64,000 nt of DNA from Streptomyces sp. NBC_00250 (GCF_036192275.1 NZ_CP108088.1:6821501-6885500); one strand, 5' to 3'; shown: positions 7,394 to 16,046, numbered from the stretch's first letter. Translations and numbers: made by a program. The notes: generated by a model not told the origin, from the letters alone.

Positions 7394-8364
7394 CGGCCGC
7401 CCGCGCCGGACGTCCCCGCGCCGGACGTCCCCGTGCCGGACGTCCCCGCGCCGGACGTCCCCGCGCCGTACGCCCCCGCGATCCTCGCCGCGAGCCGCAC
7501 ATTGCCCCGTACCGCCGCCAGGTTGGCCTCCAGGGACGCCCCTTCCGTGTGCACCGTCAGATGTTCGAGGAGGAACGGCGTGACCGCCTGGCCCGTGATC
7601 CCCTTCTCCTTCGCCGCCGCCAGACCACCGGCGAGGACCCGGTCGTGCAGGGCGGGATCCAACTGCTCCGTCGACGGCACCGGGTTGGCCACGATCAGCG
7701 CGGCCCGTGGCCCGCCGAGCCGGTCCTGCGCCCGTATCACCCCGGCCACCTCCTCCGGGGTCCGCAGCGTCCAGTCGACGGGCTCGCCCGAGGAGGTGAG
7801 GTAGAAGCCGGGGAAGTGCTCCGTGCCGTACCCCACGACCGTCACCCCCAGCGTCTCCAGGCGCTGAAGGGTCGCGGGCACGTCGAGGATCGACTTGACC
7901 CCGGCGCACACGACGGTGATCCCGACCCGGGCGAGCAGCCGAAGGTCGGCGGACTCGTCCTGCGTCTCGGTCCAGGCGCGGTGCACGCCGCCGAGGCCGC
8001 CGGTCGCGAACACCCGTAGGCCGGCCGCGTCCGCGAGCCAGGCCGTCGCCGAGACGGTCGTCGCCCCGGTCGCCCCGGTCGCCAGGGCGGGGGCCAGGTC
8101 ACGGTGCCCCAGCTTCCGCACGGCCGGGTCCTCGGCGATCCGGGTCAGGGCCGCCCGGTCAAGGCCGACCCTGGCCGTGCCGTCGACCACGGCGATCGTG
8201 GCGGGGACGGCGCCGCCGGCCCGTACCAGCTCCTCCAGTTCCAGGGCCACGGCCAGGTTGCGCGGGCGCGGCAGACCGTGGGCGATGATCGTCGACTCCA
8301 GCGCGACGACGGGACGCCCCTCGTGGAGCGCTTCGCGTACCTCTTCGGACACCTGTGTGGACAT
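7390..8364 (-). CDS. psuG: Pseudouridine-5'-phosphate glycosidase
   Basis: 324 aa. Cleaves the C-C glycosidic bond of pseudouridine 5'-phosphate to uracil and ribose 5-phosphate in the cytoplasm. Family hallmarks: VVALESTIIAHGLPRP near the N-terminus, VGLDRAAL, KLGHRDLAPALATGATGATTVSAT, FATGGLGGVHR and VVCAGVKSILD. The last ~25 residues are a low-complexity GAGTSGAGTS tail encoded by 15-bp DNA repeats (7402-7476) and are not part of the fold. ATG at 8364; upstream AGGA is weak. Coupled to the downstream kinase by a GTGA overlap. Confidence 0.92.
   Translation of the reverse strand: MSTQVSEEVREALHEGRPVVALESTIIAHGLPRPRNLAVALELEELVRAGGAVPATIAVVDGTARVGLDRAALTRIAEDPAVRKLGHRDLAPALATGATGATTVSATAWLADAAGLRVFATGGLGGVHRAWTETQDESADLRLLARVGITVVCAGVKSILDVPATLQRLETLGVTVVGYGTEHFPGFYLTSSGEPVDWTLRTPEEVAGVIRAQDRLGGPRAALIVANPVPSTEQLDPALHDRVLAGGLAAAKEKGITGQAVTPFLLEHLTVHTEGASLEANLAAVRGNVRLAARIAGAYGAGTSGAGTSGTGTSGAGTSGAGGR
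7402..7476. repeat. 15-bp tandem repeats in the 3' end of psuG
   Basis: Units CGCGCCGGACGTCCC at 7402, 7417, 7432 (one change) and 7447, then a diverged fifth at 7462. In frame they encode the repeated GAGTS motif at the PsuG C-terminus, so copy-number change keeps the frame. Confidence 0.9.
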
Positions 8365-8438
8365 GTCCCATTCCTGGCGCGACCACGTGCCCCGCAAACC
8401 TCGCCGGCGAGCTCCAGCCACACGGTGGGGGCTTCCGC

Positions 8439-8469
8439 GGAATCCGTGGAAGGCGCCTTCGGAATCCGT
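8439..8469. promoter_or_regulatory. GGAATCCGT direct repeats flanking a perfect palindrome
   Basis: GGAATCCGT occurs at 8439-8447 and 8461-8469, two helical turns apart (22 bp), flanking the 12-bp palindrome GAAGGCGCCTTC at 8449-8460. It lies in the 295-bp region between divergent psuG and the cupin gene, so it may be a shared operator. Confidence 0.35.
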
Positions 8470-8645
8470 CACGGGGTGCCCGGCGCGGTCGTCCGCGCCC
8501 GGCGCGCCACCCGTCCGGCGCTGCGCCGAAGGGGTGGTGCGGATTTCGTCGTCGTGCCGGGATCCGGGCATCGCGCCTGGTGGGAGGCGAAGCGGAGGGG
8601 TTCCGTCCAGCCGGTCCCGGCCTCGGGGCGGCCCTGGACCCCCGC

Positions 8646-8651
8646 TACAGT
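8646..8651 (+). promoter_or_regulatory. -10 element of leaderless cupin gene
   Basis: TACAGT, 8 nt before the ATG at 8660; no ribosome-binding site lies between. Confidence 0.55.
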
Positions 8652-8659
8652 CACCGCCC

Positions 8660-9016
8660 ATGACGACACATGACCAGCCCTCCTTCGCCGTGCACATCCC
8701 CGACGCGGAGCTTGAGGTGGAGCCGCTCGACCCCGCCCAGATCGTCTCCGGCACGCCCGAGGTGACGGGCAAGGTGCTGTGGGAGTCGGCCGACGGCAAG
8801 CAGCTGCGCGGCATCTGGCAGATCACGCCCGGCGTCGTCACCGACACCGAGGCCGACGAGCTGTTCGTGGTGGTCTCCGGCCGGGCGACCGTCGCCGTCG
8901 AGGGCGGGGCCACCCTGGAGATCGGGCCCGGCGACGCCTGCGTGCTGCGCGAGGGCGACAAGACGACCTGGACCGTGCACGAGACCCTGCGCAAGGCGTA
9001 CCACATCAGCCTCTGA
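8660..9016 (+). CDS. Cupin_3 (DUF861) domain protein
   Basis: 118 aa single cupin barrel. The core reads VVVSGRATVAVEGGATLEIGPGDACVLREGDKTTWTVHE, the pattern of the Cupin_3/DUF861 group (relatives of ureidoglycine aminohydrolase). The histidines of metal-binding cupins are mostly missing: the first motif carries TEADELF and only one His is left in the second, so metal binding is doubtful. Start at 8660 fixed by a -10 8 nt upstream. Divergent from psuG. Substrate unknown. Confidence 0.82.
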   Translation: MTTHDQPSFAVHIPDAELEVEPLDPAQIVSGTPEVTGKVLWESADGKQLRGIWQITPGVVTDTEADELFVVVSGRATVAVEGGATLEIGPGDACVLREGDKTTWTVHETLRKAYHISL

Positions 9017-9330
9017 AGTCCCTTAAGCCCCCTGAAGTCACAGGGGACGGCCACGAGTTGAGGGTCTGGTAGGAAACCTTCCTATCGGCTAGCATCCCGG
9101 CAGCGGCTCGGCGCGGCGCCCCACCCCAAGGGGCGTGACGCGCTCAGTGAGAGCTCTGACCCGGCCGCCGAGCACCACCCCGCCGTGTGGCGCCCCGAAT
9201 CGCCACCCGGCCGGTCGCCCGTGTCCGTACCCCACGGCACGGGCGCCCCGGCCCGCGCCGCGCGGCCGGTCCGTGGTGCGCCGCACCGGTGTCCAGCTCT
9301 CGCCGACCCCACAGGCCAGGGAGCCCAGGT
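9017..9330. other. 314-bp intergenic region: hairpin, operator-like palindrome, promoter
   Basis: Contains a short hairpin CCCCTG/CAGGGG (9029-9046) after the cupin gene, the palindrome at 9070-9084, a -10 TAGCAT (9090-9095) and a ~230-nt leader with no convincing gene before the phosphoesterase start at 9331. Confidence 0.6.
9070..9084. promoter_or_regulatory. Operator-like palindrome TAGGAAACCTTCCTA
   Basis: TAGGAA and TTCCTA arms around ACC, ending 5 nt before the -10 TAGCAT at 9090-9095, where a bound repressor would cover the promoter. From memory, palindromes of the type TTAGGAAA-TTTCCTAA occur upstream of secreted hydrolase genes in Streptomyces (for example CsnR-type sites); the match is partial. 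Confidence 0.5.
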
Positions 9331-10671
9331 ATGCGCCTGAACGCCTCAGCCCCACCACGCCGCACCACCACCCCTCTCCCCTTCGTCCTCGCCGCCGTGC
9401 TGCTGCTCGTCGGCGGGCTCCTCCTCGCCCTTCCGGACCGGGCCGGAGCCGCCGCCGACGTCCTGATCTCGCAGGGCCGACCGGCCACGTCCTCCTCCGT
9501 CGAGGACGACACCTTCGGCCCGGAGAAGGCCTTCGACGGCGTCTCCACCACCCGCTGGGCCAGCGCCGAAGGCGTCGATCCCCAGTGGATCCGCGTCGAC
9601 CTCGGCCCCTCGGCCACCGTCTCCCGCGTCAAGCTCGTCTGGGAGGCCGCCTACGCCAAGGCCTACCGCGTCGAGATCTCCACCGACGGCACCACCTGGA
9701 CCCGCCTCGCCAACGAGACCGCGGGGAACGGCGCCACGGACGACTGGACCGGACTCACCGGCCAGGGCCGCTACCTCCGCGTGTACGGGACCGCCCGCGG
9801 CACCTCGTACGGCTACTCGCTCTTCTCGGTGGAGGTCTACGGCACCACCGGCACCACGGAGCCGCCCACCGGCTCCTTCACCGTCGTCGCGGCCGGTGAC
9901 ATCGCCGCCCAGTGCACGGCCTCCAGCAGCTCCTGCGCCCACCCCAAGACGGCCGCGCTGGCCCAGCGGATCGCGCCGTCCTTCTATCTGACGATGGGCG
10001 ACAACCAGTACGACGACGCCCTGCTCTCCGACTTCAAGAACTACTACGACAAGTCCTGGGGCGCCTTCAAGGCCAAGACCCGCCCCGTGCCCGGCAACCA
10101 CGAGACCTATGACCCGGCCGGCCCGCTCGCCGGCTACAAGTCGTACTTCGGCTCGATCGCCTACCCGCAGGGCAAGTCCTACTACAGCTACGACCAGGGC
10201 AACTGGCACTTCGTCGCCCTCGACTCCAACTCATTCGACGACGCCGCGCAGATCCAGTGGCTCAAGGACGACCTCGCACGGAACACCAAGGGCTGCGTCG
10301 CCGCCTACTTCCACCACCCGCTGTACTCCTCCGGCGGCCACGGCAACGACCCGGTCTCCAAGCCGGTCTGGCAGATCCTCTACAACGCCAAGGCCGACCT
10401 GGTGCTCAACGGGCACGACCACCACTACGAGCGCTTCGCCCCGCAGGACCCCAACGGGCGTGCCACCGCCGACGGCATCGTCGAGATCGTGGGCGGCATG
10501 GGCGGCGCCGAGCCCTACGACATCGAGACGGTCCAGCCGAACAGCCAGAAGCGGATCAGCGGTCCGTACGGCGTCCTGAAGCTGGACCTCACCGACACCA
10601 CCTACACCTGGCAGTACGTCGGCACCGACAACCAGGTGAAGGACTCCGGCCCGACCTACACCTGCCACTGA
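9331..10671 (+). CDS. Secreted metallophosphoesterase with discoidin-like domain
   Basis: 446 aa exported protein. Signal peptide of about 45 residues (Arg-rich, long hydrophobic core, cut near AGAAAD). Residues ~50-170 form an F5/8-type C (discoidin-like, carbohydrate-binding) domain: PATSSSVEDDTFGPEKAFDG..TRWAS...QWIRVDLG. Residues ~180-446 are a calcineurin-like phosphoesterase with all metal motifs: GDIA, MGDNQYDD, PGNHETY, YFHHPLY, NGHDHHYER. Start at 9331 has GGGAG 7 nt upstream. First gene of an operon with an MFS carrier whose ATG overlaps this stop (TGATG). Likely releases phosphate from polymer-bound or glycan-bound esters outside the cell. Confidence 0.9.
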   Translation: MRLNASAPPRRTTTPLPFVLAAVLLLVGGLLLALPDRAGAAADVLISQGRPATSSSVEDDTFGPEKAFDGVSTTRWASAEGVDPQWIRVDLGPSATVSRVKLVWEAAYAKAYRVEISTDGTTWTRLANETAGNGATDDWTGLTGQGRYLRVYGTARGTSYGYSLFSVEVYGTTGTTEPPTGSFTVVAAGDIAAQCTASSSSCAHPKTAALAQRIAPSFYLTMGDNQYDDALLSDFKNYYDKSWGAFKAKTRPVPGNHETYDPAGPLAGYKSYFGSIAYPQGKSYYSYDQGNWHFVALDSNSFDDAAQIQWLKDDLARNTKGCVAAYFHHPLYSSGGHGNDPVSKPVWQILYNAKADLVLNGHDHHYERFAPQDPNGRATADGIVEIVGGMGGAEPYDIETVQPNSQKRISGPYGVLKLDLTDTTYTWQYVGTDNQVKDSGPTYTCH

Positions 10672-11978
10672 TGTACCTCGCGACCACCGGTCGCCGCGAC
10701 GCGCCGCCCGCCCCCTCGGGGGTCCGGCGGCGCGTCCCCGGCACCGTCCTCGCCCTCGGCGCGGTCAGCCTGGTCACCGACGTCTCCTCGGAGATGGTGA
10801 CCGCCGTCCTGCCGCTCTACCTGGTCCTCGGACTCGGCCTCTCCCCGCTCCAGTTCGGGCTCCTCGACGGCCTCTCGACCGGCGCCACCGCGCTCGTACG
10901 GCTCCTCGGCGGCGCCACCGCCGACCGCGGCGGCCGCCACAAACAGGTCGGCGGACTCGGCTACGCCCTCTCCGCCTGCTCCCGGCTCGGCCTCCTCCTC
11001 GCGGGCGGCGCGACCGGCTGGATCGCGACCGCCCTCGCCGCCGACCGGCTGGGCAAGGGCGTCCGCACCGCCCCGCGCGACGCCCTCATCACCCTGCACA
11101 GCCCGCCCGAGGACCTGGGCCGCGCCTTCGGCACACACCGGGCCATGGACACCACCGGCGCCCTCCTCGGTCCCTTGGCCGCCTTCGCGCTCCTGTGGGC
11201 GACGGCCGACGCGTACGACGCCGTCTTCGCCGTCAGTTTCTGCGTCGGGGCCTTCGGCGTCCTGCTGTGGATGCTCCTCGTCCCCGGGCGGGCACGGGAG
11301 GACGGGAAGACACGCACCGCCCCGGCGGCGCCACGCGCGCGTGGCGGGCTCCTCGCCGGACTGCGCTCGCCCGCGTACCGGCGGATCGTGCTCTGCGCCG
11401 GACTCCTCGGCGCCGCCACCGTCGGCGACTCCTTCCTGTACCTGCTGCTCCAGCGTCGGCTCGCGTTCGACCCGACCTGGTTCCCGTTCCTGCCGCTCGG
11501 CGCGGCCGCCGTCTATCTGCTGCTCGCCGTCCCCGTCGGACGCCTCGCCGACCGGACCGGGCGGCGAGGACCCCTCCTGTACGGGCACGGGGCCCTGCTC
11601 CTCGCCTACGGACTGCTCCTGGCCCCGCTGCCCGACCCGGTGGTCCTCCTCGGCGTCCTCCTCCTGCTCGGTGTCTTCTACGCCGCCACCGACGGCGTCC
11701 TGATGGCCCTGGCCGGCCCCTTCCTGACCGAGGGCCGGCAGGCGAGCGGCCTCGCCGTCGTCCAGACCGCGCAGGCCCTCGCCCGGCTCGGAGCCGCCGT
11801 CGCGTTCGGCGCCGTCTGGACCGCGAGCGGGCCGGAGACCGCGCTCGTCGGGGCGCTGCTCGCCCTCACGGCCGCCCTCTGCTGCGCCGCACGCCTGCTG
11901 CCCGCCACCCCCTCGGCACAGGGCGCTCCGAAGCCTTCCGAGAGCGTCGCCCCCGAGCCCTCCGAGAGGACCGACTGA
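10671..11978 (+). CDS. MFS transporter
   Basis: 435 aa with about 12 membrane segments. The inter-segment loop GGATADRGGRHKQVG is the MFS loop 2-3 signature (GxxxDRxGR), and GRLADRTGRRGP in the second half is its repeat. The start overlaps the phosphoesterase stop by one base (TGATG), indicating translational coupling. N-terminal SLVTDVSSEMVTAVLPLYL resembles the drug/metabolite exporters with a conserved DxSSEM motif. Co-transcription with a secreted phosphoesterase suggests uptake or export of a related compound, but the substrate cannot be read from sequence. Confidence 0.88.
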   Translation: MYLATTGRRDAPPAPSGVRRRVPGTVLALGAVSLVTDVSSEMVTAVLPLYLVLGLGLSPLQFGLLDGLSTGATALVRLLGGATADRGGRHKQVGGLGYALSACSRLGLLLAGGATGWIATALAADRLGKGVRTAPRDALITLHSPPEDLGRAFGTHRAMDTTGALLGPLAAFALLWATADAYDAVFAVSFCVGAFGVLLWMLLVPGRAREDGKTRTAPAAPRARGGLLAGLRSPAYRRIVLCAGLLGAATVGDSFLYLLLQRRLAFDPTWFPFLPLGAAAVYLLLAVPVGRLADRTGRRGPLLYGHGALLLAYGLLLAPLPDPVVLLGVLLLLGVFYAATDGVLMALAGPFLTEGRQASGLAVVQTAQALARLGAAVAFGAVWTASGPETALVGALLALTAALCCAARLLPATPSAQGAPKPSESVAPEPSERTD

Positions 11979-11981
11979 CCC

Positions 11982-12977
11982 ATGCCCGCCCTGACCGGCG
12001 CCCGCCCGTCCACCCGTACGCGCGTGTGGATCCTCGTACTCGCGCTGCTCCTGCTCGGCGGCGGCGCCACCGCCTACACGCTGCGGGCGGCCTCGGGCCG
12101 CGAGGCCGCGGCCACCGGGACCGCCGACCCCGGCTTCACCCTCGACGGCGGCGCCGACGCGCTCTTCGCCCGGGACGCCGCCAGCGGCCGCGTCGCGCGC
12201 GTGGACCCGTCCGCGCCCGGCGGCCGGGTGGTGGGCGGCCCCTCCTGCGACCGCTTCCACGCCGCAGGCCCCACCGCCCTCTGCCTCCAGCGCAGGCCGG
12301 GCGTCCCGGCCCGCTCGTACGTCCTCGTGCTCGACCGGCGGCTGCGCGAGGTGCGCAGGATCGGCCTGCCGGGCATCCCCAGCCGGGCCCGGGTCTCGGC
12401 CTCGGGGAACATGCTCGCCTGGACGATGTTCGCGACCGGTGACTCCTACGCGCGCTCGTCCTTCTCCACCCGCACCTCGATCCTCGATCTGCGCACCGGC
12501 TATCTGGTGAAGAACATCGAGCAGATCCCGCTCACCCTCGGCGGCCGCCGCTACCACGCCCCCGACGTCAACTACTGGGGCGTGAGCTTCGCCGCCGACG
12601 ACAACCGCTTCTACGCCACCGTCTCCACCGACGGCCGGACCCATCTCGTCGAGGGCGACATGCGGAACTGGTCGGCCAAGGCCCTGCGGGAGAACGTCGA
12701 ATGCCCGTCGCTCTCCCCGGACGGGACCCGGCTCGCCTTCAAGAAGCGGGTCTCCGACGGCCCGAGCGATCCCTGGCGGCTGTACGTGTACGAGCTGAGC
12801 ACCGGGCGCGAACACGCGGTCGCCGAGCGGCGCGGCATCGACGACCAGGCCCTGTGGACGGACGGGAAGACCCTCGCGTACGGATACGGGGGAGCGGTCT
12901 GGTCGGTACCGGCCGACGGCACGGGCACCCCACGCCGACTGGCGCAGGGAGCCTCCTCCCCGGCGGTGCCGCACTGA
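11982..12977 (+). CDS. Exported or membrane-anchored beta-propeller-like (TolB-type) protein
   Basis: 331 aa. An N-terminal hydrophobic segment (VWILVLALLLLGGGATAYTL) without a lipobox suggests a signal anchor. The remainder has propeller-like repeats of the TolB/WD40-like kind: AWTMFATGDSYARSS.TRTSILDLRTG, FAADDNRFYATVSTDGRTHLVEGD, CPSLSPDGTRLAFKKR.., WRLYVYELSTGREHAV, ALWTDGKTLAYGYGGAVWSV. It begins 3 bp after the MFS stop, so it is the third gene of the phosphoesterase operon. Probably an extracytoplasmic binding or scaffolding subunit; no enzymatic residues recognised. Confidence 0.78.
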   Translation: MPALTGARPSTRTRVWILVLALLLLGGGATAYTLRAASGREAAATGTADPGFTLDGGADALFARDAASGRVARVDPSAPGGRVVGGPSCDRFHAAGPTALCLQRRPGVPARSYVLVLDRRLREVRRIGLPGIPSRARVSASGNMLAWTMFATGDSYARSSFSTRTSILDLRTGYLVKNIEQIPLTLGGRRYHAPDVNYWGVSFAADDNRFYATVSTDGRTHLVEGDMRNWSAKALRENVECPSLSPDGTRLAFKKRVSDGPSDPWRLYVYELSTGREHAVAERRGIDDQALWTDGKTLAYGYGGAVWSVPADGTGTPRRLAQGASSPAVPH

Positions 12978-12995
12978 CCGGCGTACCGAAGGACG

Positions 12996-14288
12996 TCACG
13001 CCTTCCGGAGCGAGCCGCGGATCGCGAGCGCCGCCATGGGCAGGAGCAGACAGGCGGCGATCGCGTTCAGCGGACCGTAGCCCGCCTGCGCCACGACCAG
13101 ACCCGCCCCGAGGCCGCCGAGACCGGCGGCGGTGTTCATGACGAAGTCGGAGAGCCCCTGGACGGCCGCCCGCGCGGCCTGCGGCACCGAATCCGTGAGC
13201 AGCGCCGAGCCGGACACCAGACCCGCCGACCAGCCGAGTCCGAGGACGAAGAGACCGAGGGCGGTCCGGCCGTGGCTGGGCCCCGCCGTGCCCGCGACGA
13301 GCGCCGCCACGCCGATCAGCCCGACCGCGAGCCCGATCACCGACAGCCTGCCCAACCGGTCGGACAGCCAGCCCATCACGGGGGAGAAGGCGTACATGCC
13401 GGCGATGTGCCCGCTGATCACGAGCCCGATCAGCTGGATGTCCGCACCGTGGTGGGTGAGCGCCACCGGGGTCATCGACATGATCGACACCATCGCGGTG
13501 TGCGACCCGGCGACGGTGACCAGGGCGAGGCGGGCCTTCGGAGACTCCCGTACGGCCCGCATCCCGGCCCGCAGCGAGCGCTCCTCCGCCGCCTCGCCCG
13601 TCCCGGTGTCGGTCAGCGCGCGGGCGGTGAGGAGCGGGTCGGGGCGCAGCAGCAGGGCCACCACGGCCGCCGCGATCACGAAGACTCCGGCGGCCCAGAC
13701 GAAGGGGCCCGCGGTGGCCGGTATCCCCAGGCCCGCGACGCTCTTCCCGGCCGGCGCGGCGATGTTCGGGCCGAGCACGGCGCCGATCGTGGTCGCCCAC
13801 ACCACCGTGGAGATGGCCCGTGCCCTGCGGTCCGGTTCGGCGAGGTCGGCGGCGGCGAAGCGGGCCGCCAGATTGGCCGAGGACCCGGCGCCGAAGCCGA
13901 CGAGCCCGATGAGCAGCAGCGGGAAGCTGTCGGCGACCGCCCCGAGCACCGCGACCCCGGCGCCGACCGCGCCGATGAGATACGCGAGGACGAGTCCGGC
14001 CCGGCGCCCCCGCGAGGCCATCAGGGCGGCCAGCGGCATGGCGAGCAGCGCCGGACCGGCCACGGTCGCCGTCGAGGCCAGACCGGACAGGGCCTCCGAA
14101 CCGCTGACGTCCCTGGCCAGGACGGCGGCGAGCGCGACGCCGGTGGCGATGCCGAGGCCGCCGAGGATCTGGGTGGCGATGAGCACGGCCTGAACGCGGC
14201 GGCGCAGCGCCGGAAGCTCGGCGTCGGTGACGGGGGCGGATATGTGCTCGGGCAGGGTGGCGTCAGGGGCGCCGGGGGTGCGGGTCAC
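12996..14288 (-). CDS. MFS transporter
   Basis: 430 aa, about 12 membrane segments, GTG start at 14288 with no visible Shine-Dalgarno sequence. The second half contains PVMGWLSDRLGRLSVIG, an MFS A-motif; the first half has ALMASRGRRAGLVLAY in the same role. Similar to the YfcJ/NarK-like single-component carriers with a long Ala/Gly-rich core. Convergent with the operon at 9331-12977 and divergent neighbours give no substrate clue. Confidence 0.85.
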   Translation of the reverse strand: MTRTPGAPDATLPEHISAPVTDAELPALRRRVQAVLIATQILGGLGIATGVALAAVLARDVSGSEALSGLASTATVAGPALLAMPLAALMASRGRRAGLVLAYLIGAVGAGVAVLGAVADSFPLLLIGLVGFGAGSSANLAARFAAADLAEPDRRARAISTVVWATTIGAVLGPNIAAPAGKSVAGLGIPATAGPFVWAAGVFVIAAAVVALLLRPDPLLTARALTDTGTGEAAEERSLRAGMRAVRESPKARLALVTVAGSHTAMVSIMSMTPVALTHHGADIQLIGLVISGHIAGMYAFSPVMGWLSDRLGRLSVIGLAVGLIGVAALVAGTAGPSHGRTALGLFVLGLGWSAGLVSGSALLTDSVPQAARAAVQGLSDFVMNTAAGLGGLGAGLVVAQAGYGPLNAIAACLLLPMAALAIRGSLRKA

Positions 14289-14324
14289 TTACGTGAGTGT
14301 GCCAGCCGTCTCACCTGATGGGAA

Positions 14325-14900
14325 TCAGAACAGCGGCGCGGGCAGCACGCCCTCAAGGGCCAACAGCTGCCGCTTGGTCTCCAGACCGCCCCCGAAGCCG
14401 CCGAGACCGCCGTCGCTCTCCACCACACGGTGGCACGGCACCACCACCGGCAGCGGATTGGAACCCATCGCCGCCCCGACCGCCTGCGCCGCCCCCGGCT
14501 GCCCCACGCGCCTGGCCAGCTCCCCGTACCCGACGGTGGTGCCGTACGGCACACCGCTCGCCAGCTCGCGCAGCACCTGCCGGTTGAAGCCGGCCGTCAG
14601 ACTCCAGTCCAGAGGCAGGTCGACATCGCCCGGCTCGCCCGCGAAGTACCGGTCGAGACGGCCTATCGCGCCCGCGAGCAGACCCGAGGCACGCTCCACC
14701 GGCTCCGCGCCGAGCTGCGCCGCCAGCCGGTCGAGCATCCGGGCCCGCCGCGCCGCGTCGGCATGGAACTCGACCCGCACGAGCCCCCGCTCGGTCGCGG
14801 CGAGAAAGAGCGGCCCGATGCCGCTCTCCACGACCGTCCACTCCACCGGGACGGCCCGCCCGCCGCCCGTCGCCCCCGTCGGCCCCGCTTCGATGTCCAT
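14325..14900 (-). CDS. ogt: Methylated-DNA--[protein]-cysteine S-methyltransferase
   Basis: 191 aa suicide DNA repair protein that removes O6-alkyl groups from guanine. The acceptor cysteine is Cys156 in VVPCHRVV; GYGELARRVGQPGAAQAVGAAMGSNP and GGFGGGLETKRQLLALE are the DNA-binding and C-terminal hallmarks. The N-terminal ~70 residues are the usual RNase H-like domain. The ATG at 14900 lies 7 nt after a TACCGT -10, so the mRNA is predicted to be leaderless. No Ada regulator is adjacent. Confidence 0.93.
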   Translation of the reverse strand: MDIEAGPTGATGGGRAVPVEWTVVESGIGPLFLAATERGLVRVEFHADAARRARMLDRLAAQLGAEPVERASGLLAGAIGRLDRYFAGEPGDVDLPLDWSLTAGFNRQVLRELASGVPYGTTVGYGELARRVGQPGAAQAVGAAMGSNPLPVVVPCHRVVESDGGLGGFGGGLETKRQLLALEGVLPAPLF

Positions 14901-14907
14901 GCCGCCC

Positions 14908-14913
14908 ACGGTA
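14908..14913 (-). promoter_or_regulatory. -10 element of leaderless ogt
   Basis: TACCGT on the minus strand, 7 nt before the ATG at 14900. Confidence 0.6.
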
Positions 14914-15078
14914 CGACCCGCCACCGACAGCCCGCCCGGAAACGGCTTCCCGCCTGCCCGATCACGGAAGGCACCGGAACGGCGGCCAAGATCAAGGGCC
15001 GGTCTCGCTCCGGTCTCACGAGTGGAAATTCCCCGGTCACGTGGTCGCGAGGCCCGCGGCGCGCCATAATCTCGCCCC

Positions 15079-15090
15079 GGTAGTACTACC
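15079..15090. promoter_or_regulatory. Perfect 12-bp palindrome GGTAGTACTACC
   Basis: Lies 9 nt after a -10-like CATAAT (15065-15070) and 57 nt before the MHYT gene, where it would sit at the start of the transcript. Candidate operator for an unidentified dimeric regulator. Confidence 0.4.
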
Positions 15091-15146
15091 CAGCGGTACC
15101 GACTGTTTTCGGACGACGTGGCACCAGGGCTGGAGGACACACGCTC

Positions 15147-16046
15147 ATGCAGGGCACGGTCGACGGATTCAGCTACGGGCTCGTCACTCCGGTGGCGGCC
15201 TTTCTCATGGCGTGCCTCGGTGGCGCCCTCGGCCTGCGCTGCACCACGAGATCGCTCCGCCACCGCGAGAGCTTCAAGGCGGGCTGGCTCGCCCTCGGCG
15301 CCACCTCGATAGGCACCGGCATCTGGACCATGCACTTCATCGCGATGATGGGCTTCTCGGTCCGGCAGGCGCCCATCAACTACGACCTGCCCATCACCTT
15401 CGCCAGCCTGGGCGTCGCCGTCCTCATGGTCGGCATCGGCATCTTCATCGTGGGATACCGGGGGGCGACCGCCCTCACCCTGGTCACCGGCGGCACCATC
15501 ACCGGCCTCGGCGTGGCGACCATGCACTACCTGGGCATGGCCGGGATGCGCCTCCAGGGACGCATCGAGTACGACACGCTCACCGTCGCGCTGTCCGTGG
15601 TCATCGCCGTCGTGGCCGCCACGACGGCCCTCTGGGCGGCCGTCTCCGTACATGGATTTCTGGCCAGCCTCGGTGCGAGCCTGGTGATGGGCGTCGCCGT
15701 CAGTGGTATGCACTACACCGCCATGTCGGCGGTCAGCGTCCATCTGCACGGCACCGAGCCCGTCGCCGGCACCGGCGACACCGCCACATCACTGCTCCTG
15801 CCGATGCTGATCGGCCCGGCGGTCTTCCTGATCCTCGCCGCCGTCGTCGTCATGTTCGACCCGCTCCTCGTGATGGGCGACCCGGACTGGAAGGGGCCCG
15901 CCGCCCGCACCCCGCACCGCCCCGGCGTGCCCGCCCCGCGCCACGTACCGTCCTACGGAGAGCCCGCCAACTGGACGGCCCGGCCCGCCGGACGCGGGGC
16001 CCGCAGAGGTGTTCCCAGGGGCGGCCACCGCTCCCAGGACTGGTGA
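15147..16046 (+). CDS. MHYT-domain membrane sensor
   Basis: 299 aa integral membrane protein. Three MHYT motifs, WTMHFIAMMG, ATMHYLGMAG and SGMHYTAMSA, lie at the ends of successive membrane helices; the family is proposed to bind copper and sense O2, CO or NO. Seven membrane segments fit residues 1-240. The C-terminal ~55 residues are Pro/Arg/Gly-rich and carry no GGDEF, EAL or kinase domain, so it is a stand-alone sensor, as in other streptomycetes. RBS GGAGG 10 nt before the ATG at 15147. Confidence 0.9.
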   Translation: MQGTVDGFSYGLVTPVAAFLMACLGGALGLRCTTRSLRHRESFKAGWLALGATSIGTGIWTMHFIAMMGFSVRQAPINYDLPITFASLGVAVLMVGIGIFIVGYRGATALTLVTGGTITGLGVATMHYLGMAGMRLQGRIEYDTLTVALSVVIAVVAATTALWAAVSVHGFLASLGASLVMGVAVSGMHYTAMSAVSVHLHGTEPVAGTGDTATSLLLPMLIGPAVFLILAAVVVMFDPLLVMGDPDWKGPAARTPHRPGVPAPRHVPSYGEPANWTARPAGRGARRGVPRGGHRSQDW

